DNA from: Paenibacillus xylanilyticus | Lineage (GTDB): Bacteria; Bacillota; Bacilli; Paenibacillales; Paenibacillaceae | Assembly: GCF_009664365.1 (NCBI RefSeq) | Contig: NZ_CP044310.1 | Coordinates: forward strand, 5,025,001-5,089,000 | DNA length: 64,000 nt | Direction of reading: 5' to 3' | Shown here: positions 1-8,451 of the stretch, piece by piece | How the letters are laid out: every line of letters starts with the position of its first letter | Numbering within the stretch: the first letter of the stretch is position 1 | Notes under the pieces: model-generated | Seen by the model: the letters and a program-made list of their open reading frames with translations, nothing else | The model's database searches: none | Told to the model about the DNA's origin: nothing | Translations under genes and position numbers: made by a program

Positions 1-1795
1 TTCTCAACCGGAAGGCAGCATGTTCACGGCGAAGACGAATCAGTCCGCGGTAGTAATCGAATACCGGCTTGAACCGCTGCTTTTGTTCCCAACGAATCGC
101 ATTGACGGCATCACCACTCTCGTGACTGTTGGCATCGCCATATTTACTGCGCAAAAACTCATCCCCCGCCGCAAGCAGCGGAATCCCTTGGGATGTCAGC
201 ACAATGCCATTCGCAAGCAAGCAGCGCCGAACCGTTTCATTCTCCAGCACATGATTCGGATCAATCTGCATATACGGATTCGCATGCTGTACTGCCTGCT
301 CTACACTGTCATATCCACGAATGTGTCCCTCATCATCATAGGAGATAAACCCAAGCTGTTCTTCCAGTTCTTGTGAATGCACAACCTTGTCCCACAGATT
401 CAGATTATCGTGAACCGTTACGTAATTCACCGTCTCGGATGGACTGGCCGTAAAATCGGTAATCGCTCCCCTTACACCCGTCCAGATATCCTCTTCCTTT
501 CCCTCCGCACCTGTCGCGAATCCTTTCTCTGCTCCATCACTGTCCCCTTTAATTGCTCCACGATAATTATCGTTGAATACAGCTAGTCCGTCTCTTTTCT
601 GATCTCCCTTGAGGGTCATTCGCTCTCCTAGTGGGGAGTCCGAGGCCGCCCATGGCTCACCGTACAATAGGATGGATGGAGAAACATGTTCATGCAGTTC
701 CGCAGCCAGTTCCCGCATCGTTGTCGTATCAATCAACCCCATCAGGTCAAACCGAAACCCATCAATATGGTATTCCTCTGCCCAGTAACGCACCGATTCC
801 AGGATAAACTTGCGTACCATCGGACGTTCTGTGGCTACCTCATTCCCAGTCCCTGAACCGTTGCTGTATGTGCCATCCGCATTCTGACGATAGTAATACC
901 CCGGGACCAGCTTCTCAAATGAACTGTCGGCTGTATTAAACGTATGGTTATACACCACATCCATAATTACTCCGATACCTCTCTGATGAAGGGCTAGCAC
1001 CAAAGCTTTGAGCTCACGGATGCGTGTACCAGGCTCATCTGCACGAGTGGCATAAGAGCCTTCGGGAACGTTGTAATGCAGCGGATCATACCCCCAATTA
1101 TAGCTGGAATCCTCGGAATCACCGTAAGCACGGTCTCCAGCCCTGGATTCATCCACGGTGGCAAAATCAAACACGGGCAGCAGGTGCACATGGGTAATCC
1201 CAAGCTCGGCCAAATGATCAATCCCCAGTGTATTGCCCTCGCAATCGCGCAGTCCTGTTTCCGTAAAAGCCAAATACTTGCCTTTGTTCAGCATGCCTGA
1301 TGATGGGTGAATTGAAAAATCGCGCACATGCAGCTCGTACAATACGGCATCCACCGGACTCTTCAGCTCTGGACGAAAATCCTGACTCCATCCTTGGGGA
1401 TCGGTCTCTTCCAGCCTGATAATAACGCCCATTTCACCATTCATGGTAACTGCTCTTGCATAAGGATCCACCGCTGTCTCCTGTCGTCCTCCCTTGAAGG
1501 TGGCCCGGTACATATACCGATAACCATTCCATTCTCCATCCAGCTTCAACAGCCAGATACCCTGCTGCTGTCGTTCCATTAGGAATTCCTTTGGCTCGGC
1601 ACGTTCTTCCCCGGTTCCTCCCTGTCCTCCTGGAAGCTCGGCTGTGGATGCCGGGTAGAGCAGCACGTGCATCTGAACGGCATCGGGCGCCCATACTTTG
1701 AATTGGCAGAATTGAGCGCCGATCGTTACCCCCAGATCTTTTCCCTCGTATGTATCATTTCCAGCTATGTCTTGCTTGTCGTGTTCTTCGATCAT
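1..1795 (-). CDS. pulA: Type I pullulanase, 3' end cut by window edge
   Basis: Hydrolyses alpha-1,6 branch points of pullulan, glycogen or starch fragments. 598 codons are visible and the reading frame stays open to base 2, so the C-terminus lies outside the window. The four GH13 regions are present in order: DVVYNHT, DGFRFDLMG with the nucleophile Asp, GEPW with the acid Glu, and VNYVTVHDN. The N-terminal ~100 residues look like a CBM48-type module and there is no signal peptide, so an intracellular AmyX-like enzyme is likely. The ATG at 1795 is preceded by GAGAGGGG at good spacing. It is transcribed in the same direction as the sugar uptake operon upstream but separated by a possible terminator, so it may be its own unit. 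Confidence 0.93.
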   Translation of the reverse strand, partial: MIEEHDKQDIAGNDTYEGKDLGVTIGAQFCQFKVWAPDAVQMHVLLYPASTAELPGGQGGTGEERAEPKEFLMERQQQGIWLLKLDGEWNGYRYMYRATFKGGRQETAVDPYARAVTMNGEMGVIIRLEETDPQGWSQDFRPELKSPVDAVLYELHVRDFSIHPSSGMLNKGKYLAFTETGLRDCEGNTLGIDHLAELGITHVHLLPVFDFATVDESRAGDRAYGDSEDSSYNWGYDPLHYNVPEGSYATRADEPGTRIRELKALVLALHQRGIGVIMDVVYNHTFNTADSSFEKLVPGYYYRQNADGTYSNGSGTGNEVATERPMVRKFILESVRYWAEEYHIDGFRFDLMGLIDTTTMRELAAELHEHVSPSILLYGEPWAASDSPLGERMTLKGDQKRDGLAVFNDNYRGAIKGDSDGAEKGFATGAEGKEEDIWTGVRGAITDFTASPSETVNYVTVHDNLNLWDKVVHSQELEEQLGFISYDDEGHIRGYDSVEQAVQHANPYMQIDPNHVLENETVRRCLLANGIVLTSQGIPLLAAGDEFLRSKYGDANSHESGDAVNAIRWEQKQRFKPVFDYYRGLIRLRREHAAFRLR

Positions 1796-1891
1796 GATGT
1801 CTTTCCCCTCTCGCTTGAGTATAAATGGATGTGAAAAGAATGTTCCTTTCTTTTATACCCGTTCCACTGCCCAACCATAATCCTGTAGAAG

Positions 1892-1939
1892 AAAAAGAAG
1901 CCAGGCTTCACGTCTATTCACGTAAAACATAGCTTCTTC
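1892..1939 (-). terminator. Possible terminator after the distal solute-binding protein gene
   Basis: On the minus strand AAGAAGC pairs with GCTTCTT across about 30 nt that contain a small ACGT/ACGT inner stem, followed by TTTTTC. It sits 27 bases after the stop codon at 1966. The loop is long, so confidence is modest. Confidence 0.4.
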
Positions 1940-1965
1940 GAGCACACGTATTATTTGCACTTTCT

Positions 1966-3477
1966 TTATTTCCCGTTCAGTTCGGCGTAAGATGCCTCCA
2001 GTTCAGAGATCAGCTGGTCTCCCCCGGCTTTTCGCCAGTTAGCCACTTCCTGCTCCCAGCCTGCGTCGTCCATCTTGCCCATAATGTACTTCGTCTGTGC
2101 ATCCCAGATCATCTGATCCAGTTCCTGACCCCGCTCGGTATAGATGGCCGATGACAGTGTCAGCGCAGGATTCGGAATGGCATACTGCTCATTCTCGCGA
2201 GCCATCTTGGTGCCCTTCATGCCAATCGGGACATCAACCAATTCAGCCACGTTGTATCCTTCAACACTTAACAAATTGTCACGGTACGGCTTCACTTCGC
2301 GTTGATAAGCGTCAAAATCCTTGAGTTCGGTTTTACCGTCCGCTGTCTTGGTGTAGTGCACATCGAGCAGCCCGCGAAGCTGCAGCGTACTCAGCTCCTC
2401 ATCCATCAGCTGATCGAGGAATGTGAGCACTTTCTTCAATTGCTCCTCATCCGGGACGGCTGCCTTCGGGATCACCAGCATGCCATAGTTCCCCGGTTCC
2501 CCGGCAATGCGTATACCATCTTCTCCTTGGAACGGAGCTACATCGATCACCCCATCCGGAGCGTTAGGCGTCAGCCGCTGCTGGGATGACTTGCCGTTTT
2601 GCGCCACGCCGTTCAGCTTCATCCCGACCAGGCCAGAGTCCATTTTTTTATCCGCATCCGAAGGGTCGAGAGCAGGGAAATCACTGTTGATCAGACCTTC
2701 ACTGAACAGTCGCTTAAACAGCTTCATGGTGTCCACATATTCAGTGGTCAGGAATTCCGGAGTCAGTTTGCCCGCATCATCCACCCCCCACTTGTTCACA
2801 CCCCCGATGCTCACGGCAATCCGGGTCAGCGGTGAAGACACGCCTTCGTTATACTTCTTGAAGAGCAGCGCACCATACGTATCTTCCTTGCCATTCCCGT
2901 CCGGATCATCCTTGCGCATGGAACGCATCACTTCATACCAGTCATCCAGTGTCTTTGGCACATCCAGCTTCAACTTGTCAAACCAATCCTTGCGGTATAC
3001 AATGGCCGTTCGTCCGATATCGCGGAAGTTCGGAATGCCGTAAATTTTGCCCTCAATCTTGATATTGTTAAAATAGGCCTCGGATTGTGCAGACAGATTT
3101 TTATAATCCTTCAGGTAGGGCCCCAGCTCCCAGAACAGTCCCGTTTTGGCTGCATTGAACGTGGTCGGCACGTAGTTTACACGCATAATGGTCGGCATCT
3201 CTCCGGAAGCAACCATGACGTTCACCTTGTCATCAAAAGCCGACTGTGGTATCCACTGAACATTGACATCCGTATTCGTATACTCCTCAATCTTTTGCTC
3301 CACCCCATTTTCCTTCGCGGGCACATCGCCTACCTGCATCAAAGAGATGGAAATGGGAAACTTGCCTTCCCCGGCGGCTGGAGCCTTTTCTCCTCCACAA
3401 CCTGCAAGCAGTCCGGCAGACATTGCACCAATGACAACCAATCCGCCTATACGGGACACCCGACCTTTTGGACTCAT
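1966..3477 (-). CDS. Extracellular solute-binding lipoprotein of a sugar ABC transporter (second copy)
   Basis: Membrane-anchored sugar-binding protein of the family 1 type, 503 residues. The N-terminus has a positively charged start, a hydrophobic stretch and a lipobox LLAGCGG, so Cys27 would be lipidated after cleavage. It is clearly paralogous to the binding protein at 4701-6200: both share QVGDVP near the mature N-terminus, NVQWIP/DIQWIP, the YRKDWFDKL block and the QTKYIMGK block near the C-terminus. It is the last gene of the operon, after the GH105 hydrolase. The substrate is inferred to be an oligosaccharide released from pectin (rhamnogalacturonan), by analogy with B. subtilis YtcQ/LplA. 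No cognate ATPase gene is present; such importers often use the shared ATPase MsmX. Confidence 0.88.
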   Translation of the reverse strand: MSPKGRVSRIGGLVVIGAMSAGLLAGCGGEKAPAAGEGKFPISISLMQVGDVPAKENGVEQKIEEYTNTDVNVQWIPQSAFDDKVNVMVASGEMPTIMRVNYVPTTFNAAKTGLFWELGPYLKDYKNLSAQSEAYFNNIKIEGKIYGIPNFRDIGRTAIVYRKDWFDKLKLDVPKTLDDWYEVMRSMRKDDPDGNGKEDTYGALLFKKYNEGVSSPLTRIAVSIGGVNKWGVDDAGKLTPEFLTTEYVDTMKLFKRLFSEGLINSDFPALDPSDADKKMDSGLVGMKLNGVAQNGKSSQQRLTPNAPDGVIDVAPFQGEDGIRIAGEPGNYGMLVIPKAAVPDEEQLKKVLTFLDQLMDEELSTLQLRGLLDVHYTKTADGKTELKDFDAYQREVKPYRDNLLSVEGYNVAELVDVPIGMKGTKMARENEQYAIPNPALTLSSAIYTERGQELDQMIWDAQTKYIMGKMDDAGWEQEVANWRKAGGDQLISELEASYAELNGK

Positions 3478-3573
3478 GAACCATCTCTCCCTTTTATATT
3501 ATCGTCACTACCAGCATTAGGCTTGCCTGAATGAATGCGCTATCATAATTCTGTCTGAAGAAAAGAACCAGCG

Positions 3574-4677
3574 TTAAGCCAGTTCCATCTCCACACCTGC
3601 CAGGATAAACGGGGCAACCGATTTCGGATCATTGATTCGGATCGACTCGGTTACATAATATTCGTACGACCCGTCACGATACGGACTTCCCCCAAGACCT
3701 GCACCGCCGTTGCACTGAGTCAGCGACAGTACACCTTCACGATCGGTTTGCAGCAAGTGCTGGAGCAGCCCCTGATATCCTTTATCTGCGATCTCCTTGA
3801 ACTTGCCACTTAGGTAACCTTTGCGTACACCTTTGGCCAGCGCATATACAAACATCGATGTACCCGACGCTTCCAGATAATTGCGCTCACGCCCAGGTTG
3901 GTCCAGCAGATGAGGCCATAGCCCCGTCTGTTGATCCTGTACATGCACAAGTGCATTGGCCACGCGTTCAAAAATGCCGACAATCTGGCCGCGCTGTTCA
4001 TGATCTACAGGCAGATGATCCAGTGTATCCACTACGGCCATCACATACCAACCCATGGCCCGGCTCCAGACATGGGGAGAACAGCCGGTTTCGCCCGAGC
4101 TCCAGCGCTGCTCCCTGCTCTCATCCCAGCCATGATACAGCAAACCGCTGCGCGGATCGCGGGTATGCTTCTCCACCAGCAGCAGCTGCTGAGCCGCCCG
4201 GTCAAACCACTTTTCTTCGCCCGTTACTGCCCCATACTGCGCGAGAAACGGAGTTGCCATATACAATCCATCCAGCCACATCTGAAAAGGATAGATCTTC
4301 TTGTGCCAGAAACCGCCTTCGCTGGTTCGCGGCTGCCCTTTGAGCTGAACCATGAGCAGGTCTGCTGCCTTGCGGTATTTCGCTTCACCTGTTTGAGCCA
4401 TTAGGAAGAATAAAGATTTCCCCTGATTAATCTGGTCCAGATTGTACTCCTCGACGTTATACGAGCGTATCGTGCCATCCTCCTGAATAAAGTGATCCAT
4501 CAGCTCCCGGATGTAATCGTAATACTTGGCTTCCCCTGTACGATGATATAGTTCTTCCAGCGCCTTCAGCAGACAGCCGTTCTCATAATGCCAGGTGGGG
4601 TACAGCTGATGATTGCGGTAACTTTCCATGAACTGATCTGCCATTCGTACCGGTGTGAACTGCAAGGTTTCCTTCAT
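3574..4677 (-). CDS. yteR: Unsaturated rhamnogalacturonyl hydrolase, GH105 (YteR-like)
   Basis: Removes the 4,5-unsaturated uronic acid from the end of oligosaccharides made by pectate or rhamnogalacturonan lyases. The product is 367 residues, normal for GH105. The fold is an alpha/alpha barrel rich in aromatic residues; the MWLDGLYM motif near residue 136 carries the general-acid Asp known from YteR. There is no signal peptide, so it is cytoplasmic and acts on imported oligosaccharides. An ATG 15 bases further upstream (4692) is possible, but GGAGGG lies just before the ATG at 4677, so the shorter start is chosen. It sits 23 bases after the upstream binding-protein gene and between two paralogous binding proteins, which supports joint use. 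Confidence 0.9.
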   Translation of the reverse strand: MKETLQFTPVRMADQFMESYRNHQLYPTWHYENGCLLKALEELYHRTGEAKYYDYIRELMDHFIQEDGTIRSYNVEEYNLDQINQGKSLFFLMAQTGEAKYRKAADLLMVQLKGQPRTSEGGFWHKKIYPFQMWLDGLYMATPFLAQYGAVTGEEKWFDRAAQQLLLVEKHTRDPRSGLLYHGWDESREQRWSSGETGCSPHVWSRAMGWYVMAVVDTLDHLPVDHEQRGQIVGIFERVANALVHVQDQQTGLWPHLLDQPGRERNYLEASGTSMFVYALAKGVRKGYLSGKFKEIADKGYQGLLQHLLQTDREGVLSLTQCNGGAGLGGSPYRDGSYEYYVTESIRINDPKSVAPFILAGVEMELA

Positions 4678-4700
4678 CGATACCCTCCGCATCCGCTCGC

Positions 4701-6200
4701 TTATTGAGCCTGTTTTTTGTAATCTTCTGCGTATTCCTCGCGAATCTTCGTTCCGCCCGCATTAGCCCAATTCTCAATCTCCTGTTTCCAGCCATTTTCA
4801 TCAATCTTGCCCATGATGTATTTGGTTTGCGCATCGGCAATCATCTGATCCAGATCAGCCCCGCGATCACCGTAGGTTGGCGAGTATAACGTAAGTGCAG
4901 GATTCGGAACCGCATGTTCGGCCAGCTCTTTGGCTAGCTCCGTTCCTTTTACCCCCAGCTCGGTATCCTTCAATTTCGGCACATTATAACCTTCAACGTA
5001 TGGCAGATTGTCACGATATGGCTTCACCTCACGCTGGAACGCATCGAAGTCGCTCATTTCCACTTCATCCTCGCCCACTTTGGTGTAATGTTTGTCTTCT
5101 ATTCCACGCATGAGCAGTGTGGCCATCTCCGGTTCCATCAACTTATCCAAAAAGCTCAGCAGGCTTTTCAGCTCCTCTTCGGATTTCACTGTCGCTTTAG
5201 GAAAGGCCAATATGCCGGAGTTGCCTGTCTGGCCCGCAACACGGTCGCCGTTCGCTCCAAGCAAACCTGCAATGTCCACAACCCCGTCCGGGTCATTCTT
5301 GGAGAGACGCTCCTGCTGACTCTTACCGTTCTGTGCTACGCCGACACGCATGCCGACAACGCCGGAGTCATACTTTTTCTCCGCTTCCGTGGAATCAAAC
5401 ACGGCAAAGTCCTGATTCAGCAGCTTCTCATCATACAAGCGTTTCAGCAGATCCAGCACCTGCATGTATTCAGGGGTCATGAACTCCGGTGTGAAGCTGC
5501 CATCATCCTCAACCTTCCACTTGTTCGGCGCACCGAAGCTTACGCCAAGACGCGTCGTGAAGGAATATTGATCTTCGTTGTATTTTTTGAACAGCATCAG
5601 ACCGAATGTGTTATCCTGCCCATCTCCATCCGGATCGGAAGTTGCCAGGGTTTTGATCGTTTCATACCATTCATCCGGTGTGGTCGGTACCTTGAGATTC
5701 AGCTTGTCGAACCAGTCTTTGCGGTATATGACCGTCGCCCGTGCAATATCGGAGAACACCGGTACGCCATAGACTTTTCCGTCTACCTTGATGTTGTTGA
5801 AGAAGCGCTCGTTCTGAGCGGACAGATTTTTATAATCCTTGAGCAGGGGACCGATCTCCCAAAACACATCGTTGCGCATGGCACTTGTGACTGTCGGGTT
5901 GTACTGCACTTTGACGATCTTCGGCATATCGCTGGAAGCGATCATGACATTAATTTTGTCATTGTACGCCGAAGCGGGGATCCACTGAATATCCAGCTTG
6001 GTGTTGGTAAAGGCTTCGATTTTTTGCTGAACCTCATTTCCTTTACTAGGCACATCCCCTACCTGTGCAATCGCGATGGAGATGTTCTGTACGCCGCCCT
6101 CGGCAGCCTGACCCTCGTCTGATCCGCATCCAGCCAGCAATCCCGTTACCAGTGCAAGTGTGCTCAGGACAGACAGAGCTTTCTTTTTTGTTCCTCTCAT
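4701..6200 (-). CDS. ytcQ: Extracellular solute-binding lipoprotein of a sugar ABC transporter (first copy)
   Basis: Sugar-binding lipoprotein, 499 residues, family 1 type. The mature form starts at the Cys of lipobox LLAGCGS. The ORF can be extended 27 codons upstream, but that extension lacks a signal-sequence character, and AAGGGGAGG precedes the ATG at 6200, giving a proper signal MRGTKKKALSV. It directly follows the two permease genes, the usual permease-permease-binding protein order of the LplBCA/YteP-YtcP-YtcQ family. It therefore is the primary binding partner. The symbol is by analogy with the B. subtilis cluster. Confidence 0.9.
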   Translation of the reverse strand: MRGTKKKALSVLSTLALVTGLLAGCGSDEGQAAEGGVQNISIAIAQVGDVPSKGNEVQQKIEAFTNTKLDIQWIPASAYNDKINVMIASSDMPKIVKVQYNPTVTSAMRNDVFWEIGPLLKDYKNLSAQNERFFNNIKVDGKVYGVPVFSDIARATVIYRKDWFDKLNLKVPTTPDEWYETIKTLATSDPDGDGQDNTFGLMLFKKYNEDQYSFTTRLGVSFGAPNKWKVEDDGSFTPEFMTPEYMQVLDLLKRLYDEKLLNQDFAVFDSTEAEKKYDSGVVGMRVGVAQNGKSQQERLSKNDPDGVVDIAGLLGANGDRVAGQTGNSGILAFPKATVKSEEELKSLLSFLDKLMEPEMATLLMRGIEDKHYTKVGEDEVEMSDFDAFQREVKPYRDNLPYVEGYNVPKLKDTELGVKGTELAKELAEHAVPNPALTLYSPTYGDRGADLDQMIADAQTKYIMGKIDENGWKQEIENWANAGGTKIREEYAEDYKKQAQ

Positions 6201-6290
6201 CAAATGAAAACCTCCCCTTTTATACATTGCTGATTCCGCATGCTGCATGCTGTATGCTATATTCTGCAACCATCCATTCAATCACCAATC

Positions 6291-7175
6291 TCAACCTTTC
6301 ACAGACCCCAGCATCACTCCCTTGGCAAAATGCTTTTGCAGGAATGGATACACAAGCATGATTGGAATCGTTGAGAACACAATGACAGCCATGCGAATGG
6401 TCAGCGGCTGAATCTCCGTCTCCTCAATACTCGTGTCACCAATCCGGCTCTGAGCCAGAATGACAATCTCACGAAGCCATACTTGAACCGGCCACTTCTC
6501 GCTATCATTGATGTAGATGACGGCGTTGAAGAAGCTGTTCCAGTGAGCGACTGCATAGAACAGGGAGAACGTGGCCATCGCCGGCATCGACAAAGGCAGT
6601 ACAATACGGAACAGAACACCGACATCATTACAGCCGTCTATTTTGGCGGCATCCTCCAATTCATCCGGAATGGCCTGGAAAAAGTTCTTAAGTACGATCA
6701 GGTTGAACGCACTGATGGCGGTAGGCAGCATCAGGGACCATAACGTATCGGTCAGGTGCAGTGATTTAACTACGAAATAGGTAGGAATCATGCCTCCGCT
6801 GAACAGCATGGTAAACAATACGCCGAGCAGAATTGGCTGCCGTCCTCGCAGATATCTTCTGGATAGCGGATACGCCATCAGCGACGTGAATAACAAGTTA
6901 ATCAATGTACCGACCACAGTAATGTAGATCGAGACTCCGAGACTGCGAATCAGTGTATCTGTCGAGAAAATGTAACGATAGGCCGCCAGGGAGAATTCTT
7001 TGGGGAAAAGGATGAATCCTCCCTTCGCCACCTCATGCGGGCTGGTAAACGAGACAGCCAGAATGTAGATAAACGGAATGACGGTCACAATTCCGATCAA
7101 CAGAAGCAAACCATGATTGACGATATCGAAGATTCGGTTGCCCCACGTTTTATCCTGTTGCATCTTAATGTTCAC
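6291..7175 (-). CDS. ytcP: Carbohydrate ABC transporter permease (YtcP/LplC-like)
   Basis: Inner-membrane permease, 294 residues, with six predicted hydrophobic segments starting at about residue 18. The cytoplasmic EAA loop that docks the ATPase reads DELEDAAKIDGC followed by VLPLSMPA around residues 185-210. The C-terminus MLGSVKG is typical of the MalG-like partner. It lies 38 bases after the first permease gene and probably forms a heterodimer with it. The transported sugar cannot be read from the sequence; GH105 and the ytdP-like regulator suggest pectin-derived oligosaccharides. Confidence 0.93.
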   Translation of the reverse strand: MNIKMQQDKTWGNRIFDIVNHGLLLLIGIVTVIPFIYILAVSFTSPHEVAKGGFILFPKEFSLAAYRYIFSTDTLIRSLGVSIYITVVGTLINLLFTSLMAYPLSRRYLRGRQPILLGVLFTMLFSGGMIPTYFVVKSLHLTDTLWSLMLPTAISAFNLIVLKNFFQAIPDELEDAAKIDGCNDVGVLFRIVLPLSMPAMATFSLFYAVAHWNSFFNAVIYINDSEKWPVQVWLREIVILAQSRIGDTSIEETEIQPLTIRMAVIVFSTIPIMLVYPFLQKHFAKGVMLGSVKG

Positions 7176-7213
7176 TCCTGTCTGGTGAAGACGTCTGCTT
7201 GCTCATTCCCATA

Positions 7214-8167
7214 TCAGTAGACGCCTTCCTCCCCGAATTTTTTGGCCAGCTTGTTGGCACCCAGTACAAGCGCCAGCCCAACAACCGACTTGAACAAACC
7301 GACAGCAGCACTGTAGCTGTACTGTGCCTGCGTCAGACCTTTGGTGTATACGTAGGTATCGAATACCTCACCCACATCCCTGTTGGTCGGCGTCAGCATC
7401 AGGAAGATCTGTTCGAATCCTGTATCCAGGAAGTTGCCCAGACGAAGAATGAGCAAAATTACGATCGTACTGCGGATGGCAGGCAGCGTAATATGCCATG
7501 TCTGGCGCCAGCGGTTGGCTCCATCAATCCGTGCAGCTTCATAGAGCTGCGTGTCTACACCGGAAAGTGCCGCGAGGAAAATAATCGTGCCCCAGCCCAC
7601 CTCTTTCCAGATGGATTGTCCGACAATCATGGAACGGAACCAGCCTGGCTCCAGCAGGAACGCAATCTTTTGCCCCGTCAGACTGTACAGCAATTCGTTG
7701 ATGGCGCCGCCCTCCGTGGTAAATAGCATATAGAATACCCCGACAACCACAACCCATGATACAAAGTGCGGAACATAGACCAGCGTCTGTACAAAACGCT
7801 TGAAGCGCTCACGGCGCACTTCATTCAGCATCAGTGCCAGCACGATGGGCAGTGGGAAGAAGAAGACCAGATTATAGATCGCCAGCAAAAACGTGTTCCG
7901 GAACAGGGTCCAGAACTGCGGTTCCCCGAAGAAACGCTGAAAATGCTTGAGTCCTACCCAGTCACTCCCCAAAATGCCTTTGTACGGTGTGTAATCCTGA
8001 AAAGCCATCGTAATGCCATACATGGGTATATATTTGAAAATAACAAAGTAAAGCACTCCCGGTATCAGCATGATGTAGAGCCACCGGTTTTTGATAACGT
8101 CCCTCCACAGCAGGTTTTTGTCACTGCGGGCAGCGGGCCGTGTCCGAGCCGTCGTTTCGGCTTTCAT
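7214..8167 (-). CDS. yteP: Carbohydrate ABC transporter permease (YteP/LplB-like)
   Basis: Partner permease, 317 residues, six hydrophobic segments, EAA loop LYEAARIDGANRW followed by ITLPAI. A longer frame starts at 8209 but its first 14 residues have no upstream ribosome site, whereas GGGAGG precedes the ATG at 8167 with 8 bases spacing. It is the first gene of the operon yteP-ytcP-ytcQ-yteR-binding protein 2. A cre-like box lies about 20 bases upstream of the start codon. Confidence 0.92.
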   Translation of the reverse strand: MKAETTARTRPAARSDKNLLWRDVIKNRWLYIMLIPGVLYFVIFKYIPMYGITMAFQDYTPYKGILGSDWVGLKHFQRFFGEPQFWTLFRNTFLLAIYNLVFFFPLPIVLALMLNEVRRERFKRFVQTLVYVPHFVSWVVVVGVFYMLFTTEGGAINELLYSLTGQKIAFLLEPGWFRSMIVGQSIWKEVGWGTIIFLAALSGVDTQLYEAARIDGANRWRQTWHITLPAIRSTIVILLILRLGNFLDTGFEQIFLMLTPTNRDVGEVFDTYVYTKGLTQAQYSYSAAVGLFKSVVGLALVLGANKLAKKFGEEGVY

Positions 8168-8186
8168 AGTGTTTTCCTCCCCACAT

Positions 8187-8200
8187 TGGAAACGATTACA
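8187..8200 (-). promoter_or_regulatory. cre-like catabolite repression site before the sugar uptake operon
   Basis: TGGAAACGATTACA fits 13 of 14 positions of the CcpA consensus TGWNANCGNTNWCA. It lies between the operon promoter region and the first ribosome site, a place where bound CcpA would block transcription elongation. Confidence 0.55.
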
Positions 8201-8283
8201 AAAGTTCAATTCCTGAACTCATGCCTTCATTGTGGAGGATAAACGAATCACTGGCTATCGTCCGGTTTTAGCTTCTTGTTTTT

Positions 8284-8298
8284 CCTTGCCAGGCAAGG
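8284..8298. promoter_or_regulatory. Perfect palindrome between regulator and uptake operon
   Basis: CCTTGCC-A-GGCAAGG, 7-base arms, about 115 bases upstream of yteP. It could be an operator, but AraC proteins usually use direct repeats, so the role is unknown. The rest of the 8201-8410 gap shows a weak AT-rich -10 candidate only. Confidence 0.3.
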
Positions 8299-8410
8299 GT
8301 TTAGGGCACTTCGCCCGTTGAAATCTCAGGCGCAGATGCACCCGTTTTAACCTCTATAATCCTGTCTTAACCCGGGACGATGGCGCACGGTCAGCAGAGT
8401 GTACAAGCAT

Positions 8411-8450
8411 AAAAAAGCCTGCCCGCCATGGCAGGCAGAGCAGGCTTAGT
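8411..8450 (-). terminator. Terminator of the AraC-type regulator gene
   Basis: On the minus strand AAGCCTGC pairs with GCAGGCTT around an inner CTGCC/GGCAG stem and is followed by a run of six T. It starts just beyond the stop codon at 8452, so the regulator and the uptake operon are separate transcripts. Exact edges may be off by two bases. Confidence 0.85.
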
Positions 8451-8451
8451 T

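Noticed and set aside
5088..6122. 344-codon plus-strand frame
   Set aside because: Antisense to the first solute-binding protein; no ribosome site or motif.
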